Below, in pieces: positions 11,422 to 21,772 of a stretch of 64,000 nucleotides of DNA. Position numbers and translations under genes: made by a program. The DNA lies in assembly GCA_038030265.1 (NCBI GenBank), contig CM075937.1, positions 27,694,198 through 27,758,197 of the forward strand, read 5' to 3'. The first letter of the stretch is position 1; each line of letters begins with the position of its first letter. The stretch is from Corythucha ciliata. Lineage: Eukaryota > Arthropoda > Insecta > Hemiptera > Tingidae. The notes below the pieces were generated by a model that saw nothing but the letters and a program-made list of their open reading frames with translations, made no database searches and had not been told where the DNA came from.

Positions 11422-11436
11422 CATTCCCAACGGTCG

Positions 11437-11995
11437 TGGTCGGCAACGGCTCCTTTTCAAATATTTTCCTGGCGTTTATTTCATTTTTCATCTCTTTTCA
11501 GCGTTTGAATTGCGAATTGCTAAATTTTGTTTCTCTTGAATTTGGTGCAGGTTCTCCAGTTTTTAAAATGGTATTTTACGTGAGATCGTTATTCGTTCCG
11601 TTTTTCGAGACCAAGCTCCGTATTTTTAAAAGGATCTCTTGTGTACTGAAAAATGTGAATCATTCCGACGGAGCATTTCAGGAAAAGTGAATTTTTGTTA
11701 AAGACAATTAACTGAAATCCCTTAATAATTCGATTGAACAAATCAAATTGTATAATTCGAACGATGTATACAACAATGGATGAAAATTAGGAACAATAGA
11801 ATTGTGCCATAAGTAGAAATGTATCATACAGCAAATCGAGCAGGCCAGAATGCTTGTTAGAGGTTCTGGAACGTGAAAAATATGCATTATGAGCAAGAAC
11901 ACATTTATTTTATGGATAATATTTGCCCTCACAACAGAAAAGAGTGTGAGAAGAGGGATGAGATGACCGGCCAAAAAGTCCACGCGCCGCCACTG
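11437..11995. other. Right remainder of the hAT shell
   Basis: Sequence between the MULE duplication and the hAT right end. It has no recognisable coding motif. It ends CGCGCCGCCACTG, the inverse of the left end, and is followed by the CCTATACG duplication. Confidence 0.6.
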
Positions 11996-12003
11996 CCTAT
12001 ACG

Positions 12004-13449
12004 TTCAGGAATTATGAGTTTGGGCATGAAAGAAATAGACAGAAGTTGTTAAATTGGTAAGTTTCCAGATGTTGCCACAGTTAGTTTCATTATTATTATA
12101 TGACGACCATAATTTCCTCATATGCGGGGAGAACAAACTCCTTGGGAGACCAATCAGCCAAGCTCCTCATGTTGTCTCGTGGGTAACGAGGATAGGCTGC
12201 CTTTCACTTATTATAGTAGGCTATGGAATTGAGGGAATACGTATAGGAATCATAGGCTGAATGTAGAGAATGCATCAAATACTTTTCCTCGATCGTGCGC
12301 CGCCGCTGTTCCGATAACCGGCCAATTTCAAAATCGGCCTTCACAAATCCAGGCGCAATTAGACTGCTGTTGCTTATGCAACGTTTCTCTTGAACAATTC
12401 CTTTCGGATTGTTCTCGATATACGAACACCAGGTCGATGTACAATTTTTCAACCGACTTGAAGAGGATCTTGAACTACATATCTTATGTAGCTGCTATCA
12501 TGAAATTTATGTGCAATCAGAATTCCCAAAAGCCCTGAAAAACAAACACAAAGAATCATGCCATTACAAAAAGAATTAAAGCAGAACTTATCTGATGCAT
12601 CCGTATTGGTCGAAGAGCATTTACGCTGTGTAGATGTCACAGTAAAATACCGACGGTTGGTTAAATCTTAGCATTTACCGGTAAGTTCTAGCATTCACCA
12701 ATAGCGTTGGTTAAAGTTCGAATAATTCATGAAAGTCGGAAACTTCTCCAAAAAAAGCGGAAGCACCGGGCTTTTACCAGGCACTTTTGGTTAATGTGCG
12801 GTATCCCCTCGCAGTGTTGTAAAATGTTGAACGACGCAGACCTCAGCTCTTCACGATCTATCGCGCCTCTTCTTCTTTTTAGTTCTTCTCAAATTGTGAA
12901 TTAGGCAGTAATTAAGTCAGGAGTGATCATTTCAAGACGAATGATATGTGCCGTGGGGAAGTTGATTGGTGGAGGGAGGATTTCAAGGACGCGGGAGAAG
13001 CTTGCCTGGTGGAACAGTGGACCAATGCCGCATGGGGATTAATAATAATAATAATACTTTTACTGCACGACCTGCTTAGGTTTACAATCGTCACAACACG
13101 TTACCTACATAAGCTGACTTGCCCACAGCTGACTGTTTAAAATAATGACAAATAAACGATAAAAAATAAATTATTACGTGTACATTCACCAAAACTGTCT
13201 AGTAAAAGTCCGATGATCCCACTTTATTTGAGGCATTTCTGACTTTTACCATGCTTGCATGAGAATCCTATGAGATTTAGGCCAGTCGTCCACTGGAAGC
13301 GTTTTCGAGCGGCGCTACAACGCGCGAGAACAGCCCCCCTTCAAGAGCTCTTTGAGTTAACTCGGCAACCATAGAAGATAGAAATATGCGCCAGGTTTGA
13401 ACAACTTTGAATCCGACCGGAAGACCTTGGGTCCCTGGGGTGCTTAGTT
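12004..13449. other. Intergenic, no gene seen
   Basis: No supported gene. Short ORFs on both strands lack family-like motifs. Around 12655-12800 the words GGTTGGTTAAA and ATTTACCGG recur at short range. A single MITE-like end (GGCCAGTCGTCCACTGG) may occur at about 13281, without a visible partner. Confidence 0.4.
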
Positions 13450-14330
13450 TGGGCTCCACGATTGCCAAACGACACAGCGGTGGACATTTATGTGATCCGG
13501 AGAATGATATTTTTCTCTGAGCAGGATCAATTGTTCACCGGCTGTTTCCACCTCAAATTGCTGTGGGTGACTTCTGCGACACCTCACAGCCTCACAATGC
13601 CTTAAAAAGGGGTATCAAAATAGTCCGGCGTGGACGAGTACTCCCAGCATTTGTCCGAATCTCGGTCAACAAAAAGGCTTGTATTTTTACCCATCGTTCT
13701 ACGGTCGATTTCACATGAAATTAAAATCATCCCATCACACCGAAAGACAGACGCCCCTATAACAAAAAACAAACTAAACTCGTGTTCTACAGTTTTATAA
13801 GTGATACTGATCATCGCATGGAGGTAGGGGATCGCAGGTACTTTTTCTTAAAATCAAACTCTGACGTTTAAGGAAAACTTTTGCAAAGCTGCGTCACTCA
13901 AACAATTTCGTTGGAGCGTATGAAGATAATAAATAGGCGAGTAGTGTAGAGTTGTTTCATGCACACATAATCTGTATAATAAGGCCCCGCGAGCCCGAGT
14001 TAAGTTGTTTTTTTTTTTATTGTTAGCGGTGTGTTTGCCAGTGACTACAATTTCACGTAAATTTAACCGTAAAAGATCGGGTTTAAGTACAAGCCTTGGT
14101 CATCGAGATTCGGGCGAATGTTACTAGTGGTCCTACGAGCTGGATAATTTAACTTTCCCTTTTGAAGCATTGTGAGGTCTCGTAGAGGTCACCCTCGGCA
14201 TTTGACGCCAAACCATCCGATGAAAAAGTTGATCCTGCTTCAGAAAAAAATATATCGTTCTCCGGATCATATTATGTATGTCCACCGAAGCGTCGTTTGG
14301 CTGGTCGTTTGGTCGAGTTATGTCAAATTT
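13450..14330. mobile_element. Old foldback element (degenerate inverted repeat)
   Basis: About 250 bp at 13450-13725 matches the reverse complement of about 14050-14330 with many differences. Shared blocks include GGTGGACAT, GATCCGGAGAA, GCAGGATCAA, GGGTGAC, CCTCACA, CCGAATCTCG and AAGGCTTGTA, all in the same order. The loop (13726-14050) has no recognisable gene. Ends and target duplication are not resolved, so the class is unknown. Confidence 0.6.
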
Positions 14331-14877
14331 GAACTTTTGAGGGGGTGGTGGGCCGTGATTGCAGGTAGGCATTGGTGGGGACTTGGTCTTAAAATCATTT
14401 TACCGGTATATAGAACATTCCTGCCAAGCGCATCGCTTAATATTTGCAAAGCTGATGTCGTTAACCTCCAGACTAAAATAGTTTATAATTAAACAGGGAT
14501 GTAATCTTCCCAGTAATCTTTTTTCAATCTGCGAATCTTTGGATTTTTTGACCATTTTAAGTATGTGACGCAGCGTTTAGCTCATCCGCATCTCTTTCTT
14601 CTTGAAAATTCTCGCACTTTCATTGCATCGTGCACAGGTTTAGTCGTCTGTTACAATGATACATTTCAATGAACAATAGTTGTTGAAGCTAAGTTATTAG
14701 TATGGCATTTACTGAACACTCACCGAAGCATTTGGTTGTACTACACAATTATGTGTTCTGGGGAAAACATGAGGTTTCGGTCCTTGTTCTAATCGAGGTC
14801 TACCTGTAGGATACCTTGTCACTTCATGGTTGACGAAAAATCATTATGAAGCGAACAAACAAAGGATTTCATTCGAG
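14331..14877. other. Intergenic, no gene seen
   Basis: No coding frame or repeat structure was recognised. Confidence 0.4.
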
Positions 14878-15377
14878 CGGGCAGGTGGACCGGAGCGCGC
14901 TCAGGCGGATTTAATTGAAGGAGTCCCTAGGAGATTGAAGGTTTCGGTGTCATAGGTTTCCCATACAAATTGTGAATAGTAACGTTGTTGATTGCTCCAG
15001 ATAGTGGTTTTTTATTTTTTTGATTAGTTTTCATTTGCTCGAATTGTGTTGCAAAAGGATGACAATCAAGTCTTAATGTGACCTGTATCTAAAACGAACG
15101 TTTCGGTTGACGGAATCAGGTAGGATTGATGTGTTTTTGGTAGCCACTTGGGAACGAAGGATGGCGTCAGCCTTCACAACTTCCCTCGCCGGAAAAATTA
15201 GTGTTTATTGTGAATTTTATAGCCATTGGCTCTAGCTAGCTGCTACTAAATCATGAGTTGCGACTTACGTTCCAAATAATTCATTTTTGAACGTTCTTCA
15301 ATAATCAATATATGCTTGTCGGACCGCCGTTACGTAAATTGATAGTTGAGCGCAGTTTCTGGAGAAAGTATAGTGTA

Positions 15378-15517
15378 AGGCCCTGTTCACAAGCTCTATG
15401 TTTGTGTTGTGTGGTGCCTATGCAACCTATAAAAATGATTCATTTTTCGAGGGAGTAAATTTGTTTGGCTGCATAGACTCCACAGAACGTAAACAATAGA
15501 GCTTGTGAACCGGGCCT
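15378..15517. mobile_element. MITE family B, copy 1 (in the foldback spacer)
   Basis: A 140-bp element with inverted ends AGGCCCTGTTCACAAGCTC and GAGCTTGTGAACCGGGCCT, with pairing that continues through about 50 bp per arm. A second copy lies at 42375-42511 with TTA on both sides. Here TA flanks both ends. The TTA target suggests a PIF/Harbinger-type origin. It sits at the tip of the larger foldback. Confidence 0.8.
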
Positions 15518-15673
15518 TACACTATACTTTCTGTCAATGGCTATAAAATTCGCAATAAACCCTAATTTTTCCGGCGAGGGAAGTTGTGAAGGCTGACGCC
15601 ATCCTTCGTTCCCAAGTGGCAACCAAAAACACATCAATCCTACCTGATTCCGTCAACCGAAACGTTCGTTTTA

Positions 15674-15917
15674 AGGCCAGGTCACACCTATCATGCACGC
15701 TTCCGATCCGACACCGATCATGCATTTTTTGATAGGTGTGGGGACCGTAATAGGCGTTAATACCGAATAATTCACGGCTATTACGCTTCTCAGCCCTCTC
15801 AAATTGCCTTTCCAACCCAAATATAGTCTAACCGTTACGAGGGTTTCCACAGTCTCCGATCCGACATGCATGATCGGTGTCGGATCGGAAGCGTGCATGA
15901 TAGGTGTGACCTGGCCT
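15674..15917. mobile_element. Harbinger-like MITE in the foldback arm
   Basis: A 244-bp element with inverted repeats of about 47 bp starting AGGCCAGGTCACACCTATC, with TTA at 15671-15673 and 15918-15920. The paired left arm of the host foldback keeps the uninterrupted site (one TAA at 15090-15092), which proves the insertion and its 3-bp duplication. A relative lies at 23311-23510. The 3-bp TTA target is typical of PIF/Harbinger elements. Confidence 0.88.
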
Positions 15918-16132
15918 TTAGATACAAGTCACATTAAGACTTGATTGTCATCCTTTTGCAACACAATTCGAGCAAATGAAAACTAATTAAAAAATAAAAA
16001 ACCACTATCTGGAGCAATCAACCACGTTACTATTCACAATTTGTATGGGCAACCTATGACACCGAAACCTTCTATCTCCTAGGGACTCCTTCAATTAAAT
16101 CCGCCTGAGCGCGCTCCGGTCCACCTGCCCGC

Positions 16133-16528
16133 CCTCAATAGGCAGCTGTAAATATTCCCTGCCAATAGCTTTCACCCACTTTTCGATCGTCACAGGGTAC
16201 TGAAATATGACGAAAATTGGCTGTAGTATCGATAAAACAAAGTCGCCTAGTGGGACGAGAGGCCTCGTTCCTTCATGTTTGCAATGGATTTGTAGGTTCT
16301 ATTATGTAAGAACATGCGCTTCAACACGAGTTTGCTTTCATAGTTTTGCAAAGTTTGAATTTGAATGTGTTGTAAATTTTAAATGGTTAAAAAAATTGAA
16401 TGAAATGAGGGCAGGGGAAGAAAATGCCGCAAGGAGGGATCCAGTGACGTCGTATAAGAAATAACATTATCCCTCCTTGGTATCCGCACTTGCAGCATTT
16501 TTTCCCCCCACGTCTGAACAGGGCACCA
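16133..16528. other. Intergenic, no gene seen
   Basis: No supported gene or repeat. The stretch leads into the rearranged 3' end of the gypsy element. Confidence 0.4.
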
Positions 16529-16573
16529 GGGTCTACCGCCAAAATGTAAAGAAGTGGTCCCCGGCTCTTATCC
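16529..16573 (+). repeat. Inverted duplicate of a piece of the gypsy integrase end
   Basis: These 45 bp are the exact reverse complement of 16781-16825, at the end of the integrase frame. The copy joins the truncated 3' LTR at a TCC microhomology (TCCGAAAAC in the integrase, TCCAAAAAC in the LTR). This shows that the 3' end of the gypsy copy was rearranged by an inversion with template switching or repair. Confidence 0.85.
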
Positions 16574-16651
16574 AAAAACATCTGATCCACTTTTTGAAAT
16601 AAGAATGGGGCAGAGTATAATATTCACAAAATGAAGCCTTAGTTCCCAACA
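16571..16651 (-). repeat. Gypsy 3' LTR, truncated
   Basis: On the minus strand the LTR begins TGTTGGGAAC at 16651 and matches the 5' LTR (23284 inward, then 21937 down to about 21871) through AATATTATACTCTGCCCC. After about 80 bp it breaks off at the inverted integrase piece. The sequence just before it on the coding strand (AAAGAGACGAG) is purine-rich, as a polypurine tract should be. Confidence 0.8.
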
Positions 16652-16685
16652 TTACTCGTCTCTTTGAAAAGTGACAAGAACTTGT

Positions 16686-17892
16686 CTACTCTGAAAAACG
16701 AAGTCTTATTTGGTCCGAGTGTCTTTTGACCATGTCGTTGTTTTCCAGCAGGAGCCACGTATTTTGGCCCAAACGTTTTCGGATAAGAGCCGGGGACCAC
16801 TTCTTTACATTTTGGCGGTAGACCCAAATGAATACTTTCTGTCCCTCTGAGAATTCTTTACTTTTCGTTGGTTCGATTTTAGAGCGGTGAACTATTCTCG
16901 TTTTGTTCCGAAACGGCAGAATAATGTCTAATCTGGAACGTAATTTTCTGCCTAGAAAACTTTCAGCTGGAGACTCCTTTGTAATGCTGTGTGGCGTCAT
17001 TCGATACTTAAATAAAAATGACTGCATATGATCGGTAAAAGTTTCTGATGGATGAGAATCCCGCAACTTCTTTAAGGATGCTTTGAAAATGCCCACGTAT
17101 CTTTCTGCTTGTCCATTGGAACATGGGTGGTACGGTGGAGTAGTAACGTGATTTATCGAGAAATGATTGCAGAATTGTTTGAATTTTTCACTCGTGAAAG
17201 CAGTTCCGTTGTCGGTGACGATGATTTCGGGAATTCCATAACGTGAAATAAGCCCTTCTAGAACGCGCACTGTGGATTCTGTAGTAATGTTGTTCATTTG
17301 TTCGAACTCAACCCACCTTGAGTACGAGTCAACGACGATTAAGAACGATTTATTGTAGAATGGACCAGGGAAATCACAGTTAATTCGACTCCAAGGCTGA
17401 GTTGGTTCTGGCCAGGCCGATAAAAAAGCCGCCCTTTGTTCATTTTGAGCGAATAAATTACAGCTGCTGCATTTTTTACAAAATTGCTCGATGTCTCTAT
17501 CGATTTCAGGCCACGACACTTTATCACGAGCCAAGGACTTCATACGTGTCATTCCGACGTGAGTGTCGTGAAGGAATTTTAGAATGCTAGTTCGAAATTG
17601 ACTAGGAATTACGAGGCGAATCCCAAAACCGATGCATTCGTCTTGTAAACTTAATATTTCTCGTCTATCAAAAAATGGTTTGTACGATGGGGATGGACAC
17701 TTATCAGGCCATCCACTTGATGAAGTTGAAAACTTCTCTGAAAGTATCGTCTCGTTTACTGGCTTCAGCTACTTGCTTAATGGAATTTGGAAGGTCTTTT
17801 ACATCATCTGCATGAATGAGAGATATTATTCGTTGAAAACCGTTGTCTTGATTGTCAAATAAGACGTCTTCTCCACAAGGCAATCGACTCAA
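16686..17892 (-). pseudogene. Gypsy integrase region
   Basis: On the minus strand, the linker after RNase H (17704-17892) is followed by the integrase. A His-x3-His pair near 17560-17572 and CKKCSSC just after it form the HHCC zinc-binding domain. The catalytic core shows Asp in NCDFPGPF, Asp in VTDNGTAF and Glu in NGQAERYVG, the D,D-35-E triad of retroviral-type integrases. The C-terminal part continues to a stop at 16686. Frame breaks separate the linker from the integrase. The core itself (288 codons from 17552) is uninterrupted. Its 45-bp tail section is duplicated in inverted form at 16529-16573. Confidence 0.88.
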
Positions 17893-17982
17893 TGTATATC
17901 TACTTTACTGAATTGTTTCGTCGGAACGTACTCTATTTGGAACGTGTAATTTGACAGAAGTAATGCCCATCGCTGCAGTCTG

Positions 17983-19113
17983 TTAGCCGTCATTGTAGGA
18001 ATACCAAAGCAAAAACAAAATGAAGTTTCTCCCGAAAAGATATTGACAAAATTTCTTGACAGCGAAAATTAGAGCCAATGCTTCTCGCTCAATTTGAGAA
18101 TAGTTTCGCTCGGCCTCAGTCAACGTTTTTGAAGCGAAGGCTATGGGTTTCTCTGAACCGTCTGGAAAACGATGAGAAATTCTGCTACCCACTCCCACCG
18201 ACGATGCATCTGCTGAAACTACGATTGGTAAAGAGTTGTCGAAATGCGTCAAAACCGGCGAAGATAAAAGAGAACTTTGTAGCCTTTTGAAAGCTACCTC
18301 GCATTCCTCTGACCATTTCCAAGGAATACCTTTCCGCCGTAGCTGATTTAGGGGGTAAGAAATGGTTGAAAACCCTTTGATGAACTTCGGGTAAAACGTC
18401 ATCATTCCGATGAAAGATTCCAATTCTTTCACATTTTTCGGTCGAGGAATTTCGGATATGCAACGTACTTTTGAACTGGATGTATGAATTCCTTCCTTCG
18501 AAATAGTAAAGCCGAGGTAGTCCACAGAGACTTGGAAAAATTTGCACTTTTTCTTATTTACTCGGAAGCCGTATTGCGAAATCCGTTTGAATACTTCCTC
18601 TAAATTTTTCAAGTGTTCTTCGTCGTTTACACAGGTTACAATGACATCGTCTAAAAAACAAGAGACGTTGGGTAAACCTGCTAACATGGAATGCATTGCC
18701 TTTTGAAAAATCCAAGGCGCTGGGGCCACGCCAAAACACAACCGGTTACACCTGTATAGACCTCTGTGCGTGTTTATTACGAGTAAATCCTTTGAAGCAT
18801 CATCGACAGGAATTGAAAGATAAGCGTCAGATAGATCGAGGACTGAGTATTTGTCACCCCCTCTCACTTTAGTAAAAACTTCGTCGGATGTAGGTAGTGG
18901 ATAAACTTGTGTCTCCAGGTGAGAATTAAGACCAGTCGAAAAATCGCAACAGATGCGGACTGTCCCGTTAGGCTTCCTGACCACGACACATGGTGCGGCC
19001 CACGACGAATAGTCAATGGATTCTAAAATCCCAGCTGCTGCAAGACGATCAAGTTCTTCATCTACTTTCCTATGTAGGGCAAAAGGAATAGGTCTCGCCT
19101 TTTTAAAAACCGG
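17983..19113 (-). pseudogene. Gypsy reverse transcriptase and RNase H region
   Basis: The minus-strand frame runs from the pre-RT segment (ARPIPFALHRKVDEELDRL near 19100) through VRKPNGTVRIC, LDLSDAYLSIPV, CFGVAPAPWIFQ and the catalytic FLDD (about 18645), then LGFTIS. RNase H starts with SADASSVGVG and EREALALIFAV. The frame then collapses near 18010, where part of the RNase H is missing and the rest continues in another frame to about 17900. The catalytic box is FLDD rather than the commoner YxDD, a variant found in some gypsy elements. One frame of 334 codons remains open. Confidence 0.88.
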
Positions 19114-19133
19114 AACTGAACTTAGCTTTAAAA

Positions 19134-20283
19134 TTAGTTTGGCCGTGAAACTTTACAATAAGCAGTTTCTGTATCAAAAACGTGGCTGTATTTATTACAA
19201 AGAACGTCGATTGCTGAGCTTTTTAAATTTATTCGACCGTCAGTGTATAAAATGGAATTACTTTTAATCAAATTTTGTAAAGAGTCTGAATGGAGATTCA
19301 TTTTTTCGATCCAATCGCGGCCCAACAGATCTTGCGTTGCGTTTTCAGCGACATAAAGTGTAAGCATCGCCGAAACCTCTTTGAATTTTACGTCAACAGT
19401 TTGTTTCCCTGCAAGTTTGATATTATGACCATTGAATGAGGCGAAATTGCGTACAACGTTGAATAATGGAAATTTCCCGAGACGATCCCACGTTGTTCGA
19501 GAGATGATAGACGCACAACTTCCGGTAAGGCACTATAAAACCCGAGTACTGCAACACGCAAACCGGCGCCATACTTGGTTCCTCATATGATTATAATTAT
19601 CACCTGATCTCATTGACAAGTAGGATATTTTTATTTATTTCCACCGCGTTCCGCGTTTGTTTGCTGTTACGATGACAATTTTTTCATTCATGATATTTTG
19701 TTTACCCTAACGACTGAGGGACCAAATATGGCGCTGAAATCCGTGTTGCAGTACCTGTGTTTTAAAGGTTCTCTACTTCCGGTATCCAGCTGCATCTGGA
19801 CGCAAATGCCGTTGATTTTTACCGGTACAAAAATGGGAGCGATTGCGTTTATGCTCAGTCCTTTCAACAGATCAGATGAAAACATCATCTTGGTCGCTTG
19901 TTTTTTTATCAGTCGAATTATAATCTTTTTTGACCTGCAAAATCGAGAAATTTGACCCTTTTTATTACATGAATGGCAGACTGCGTCTCGATCTGAACTT
20001 ACAAGTGGAACGTAAATGTTTACCTCCGCACGAGTAACAAATCCCAATTTTTGAATCTGATTGCCGCGAATTCTTTGAACTCTCACTTGAATTAGCACAA
20101 ATCACTTCTCTGTCCATTTGAGTAAGCAGCGTCAAAATACCTTGAATAGATTCTAGAGTACGGCTCAACTCCACAACAGATGAAAACTCGGAGTGATCCT
20201 TCTCCAGCAGTTTTGTGCGAATCGAGTGGTTTGTTTAACCCATTATAAATGAAGTAATGAGGGCATCTTGAAAAAAAGTATTG
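19134..20283 (-). pseudogene. Gypsy nucleocapsid and protease region
   Basis: On the minus strand two zinc knuckles appear in different frames (CYSCGGKHLRSTC near 20020-20060 and CHSCNKKGQISRFC near 19940-19980). They are followed by a retropepsin active site, LDTGS (near 19790), then LLGRDWIEKMNL (near 19310), a block typical of the protease/RT junction of Ty3/gypsy polyproteins. The region is broken into several frames and is not translatable as one protein. Confidence 0.75.
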
Positions 20284-20305
20284 GGAAATTCCAACGATAT
20301 ATAAA

Positions 20306-20410
20306 CCAGGGGGCCTATTCTCTAACAACAAGCAATATTTTTTTCGCCAGTCATGTGTCATGACTGGCGAAAAAAATATTGCTTGTTGTGTTAGAGAATA
20401 GGCCCCCTGG
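20306..20410. mobile_element. Near-perfect 105-bp hairpin insert
   Basis: CCAGGGGGCCTATTCTC is followed about 90 bp later by its inverse. The arms are about 51 bp with a 3-nt loop and a 2-nt indel. The related copy at 27946 lacks it, so it is an insertion into the hAT MITE. If transcribed it would fold into a long stem resembling a small-RNA precursor. That is a shape-based possibility only. Confidence 0.8.
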
Positions 20411-20609
20411 ATTGCTCACAGAGGACTGGAAGGGCGTGGAGGGGGCAGGTCGTCCTCTGGTAAACAATCACCCTGTCCCTCTCCTTGTGTAGTTATGACA
20501 ATATGGCACTTATTTTGAAACTCCACCCCTCTCATCCACTATGGGAGCTTATTTGATGGCTATTATCAGATGGTCTTTATCAGCCGTGATGAGCAATCCA
20601 GTTCTTTTA

Positions 20610-21318
20610 AGCTGCGTATACACTTGCGAGCCGAGCCTGAGCCGAGCGGCTCGCGAGCCACTCGTTGGAGGCTCCGAGCGTGCTCTGAGCACGTTCAGAG
20701 CACGCTCGCTGAAATGTTGTTTCTCTCGAGCCGGGGGAAAACTGTGAGCATGGGACGAGCCGAGAGCTGCCGTATGAAGTGTATTTATTATTTCTCTGTG
20801 GTAGTTCTGACAGAGTCGCGGGTGCATTATGGCCTCGAAGGATACTATATCGCTCTTTGTTATGAGCGGTGCGGCGTATTTAATGGCTAGTGCATGTGGA
20901 GAGCCCAAAAAAAAGGAAGTCGCGTCGTCGGTGGTGGCAAACGGATTTGTATCGAAAAAGAAAAAAATGGGTTTCGGGTCCCATAAATTGGGATGGTTTT
21001 TGTAGGCCTCAATTAGAGACGACAACGACAATGGTGAAAACAGAGAAAAACAAAAAACCCGGTAACTGAAAAAGGGAGATGACAAATTTCCCCTCAAAGA
21101 AATGCCCCCTCTTCACCCTTTTGTCTCGAGCGCGCTCTGAGCCTACTAAAAGCCCGTCCCAACTTGACGAACCAATTCCTTTGATGTTGAATGAAAAACC
21201 GACAGGAGATGGAGCCTAGTACAAACGTGCTCGTCGTAACAAAAACACGCTTCGAGCCTGTTTAGAGCGGCTCGCGAGCCGCTCGGCTCATGCTCGGCTC
21301 GCAAGTGTATACGCAGCT
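20610..21318. mobile_element. Harbinger-like MITE inside the hAT MITE
   Basis: The ends AGCTGCGTATACACTTGCG and CGCAAGTGTATACGCAGCT are perfect inverses. TTA flanks both sides (20607-20609 and 21319-21321), and the empty site TTCTTTTATATATCG survives in the 27946 copy. The subterminal sequence is rich in GAGCCGAGC and CGAGCGTGCTC palindromic words. No coding frame of note. Confidence 0.88.
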
Positions 21319-21339
21319 TTATATATCGTTGGGAAATTC

Positions 21340-21763
21340 ACATGAAGACACTGAATGTTTCAACGAATTGGCAAAATCACATATGGAAAGGTCTCCTTGT
21401 TTTTGGCTGAAAAATCGAACTCATTCGGCAACTTTCAATTTAACGGGCTTGAAGTTCTTTAACAGTATTTCATAAAATTCATCATAAGAATGATCGTGAA
21501 TAGCGGAGGGTTTGCACAAATTTATTAGAAGTTGCAGGGTTATATTCTAAACCACTTATAAATAAATTTCGTTTATCGTCCACGTTCGTAATTTGGTTTA
21601 ACTGAAGTGAAGCCTTAAACTTTACATTCCATACCTCGATGTCAGATGAACAAGGGTTGAATAACTCCACCTGGATTTTCGGAGGAGGCCGATGAGATAC
21701 TGTTTCATCTTTTTCTGGAGAAATATCCCTCAGCGAAGAACGATTTTGTCTTGCTTTCGGCAT
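21340..21763 (-). pseudogene. Gypsy gag, N-terminal part
   Basis: ATG 21763, ten bases after the primer-binding site, opens a frame containing LFNPCSSDIEVWNVKFKASL, which fits the capsid start of insect gypsy elements. It stops at 21482, and gag-like sequence runs on to the hAT MITE at 21340. Gag resumes beyond the MITE at 20283. Gag packages the element RNA into virus-like particles; this copy cannot. Confidence 0.65.
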
Positions 21764-21772
21764 GATTCTTTA

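Larger units (their letters stand above)
2226..11428 (-). mobile_element. MULE-type DNA transposon, split by two LINEs
   Basis: The ends start with GG. About 7 bp inside each lies the first of four copies of GGACACTTTGTAC, arranged in opposite orientation at the two ends. AACGGTCG occurs just outside both ends (2218-2225 and 11429-11436), an 8-bp duplication in the size range known for MULEs. On the minus strand a FLYWCH exon lies near the right end, and a MULE transposase C-terminal fragment lies near the left end. After removing the two LINEs only about 1.5 kb of MULE sequence remains. The catalytic DDE core is therefore missing, and the copy is an internally deleted, non-autonomous derivative sitting inside the hAT element. 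Confidence 0.8.
1821..11995. mobile_element. hAT-type DNA element, outer shell of a nest
   Basis: The left end reads CAGTGGCGAGGCGT. The right end, read inward on the other strand, is CAGTGGCGGCGCGTGG. Both ends carry CCGGTCATC a little further in. Immediately outside, CCTATACG is present at 1813-1820 and again at 11996-12003. An exact 8-bp duplication with CAGTGGCG ends is the signature of the hAT superfamily. Only about 405 bp on the left and 559 bp on the right belong to this element; the rest is a MULE-type element inserted later. No hAT transposase is visible in its own sequence, so it is probably a non-autonomous element of about 1 kb. The assignment rests on termini and duplication only. 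Confidence 0.78.
14878..16132. mobile_element. Foldback element carrying two younger MITEs
   Basis: The left arm 14878-15228 (351 bp) is the reverse complement of the right arm 15535-16132 once a 244-bp insert plus its 3-bp duplication are removed from the right arm, again giving 351 bp. The arms begin GCGGGCAGGTGGACCGGAG. They are nearly identical (a few substitutions), so the element is fairly young or kept alike by gene conversion. The spacer 15229-15534 contains another small MITE. No coding capacity. The outer target duplication is unclear. Confidence 0.85.
20292..21331. mobile_element. hAT MITE, copy 1, inside gypsy gag and itself interrupted
   Basis: The ends are CAACGATATATAAA and its inverse TTTATATATCGTTG. 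GGAAATTC lies on both sides (20284-20291 and 21332-21339), an exact 8-bp hAT-type duplication. The interior matches the 223-bp copy at 27946-28168 (ATTGCTCAC, CTCTCCTTGTGTAGTTATG, CTCATCCACT). The extra length here comes from two further inserts, a 105-bp hairpin at 20306-20410 and a Harbinger-like MITE at 20610-21318. No coding capacity. Confidence 0.88.
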
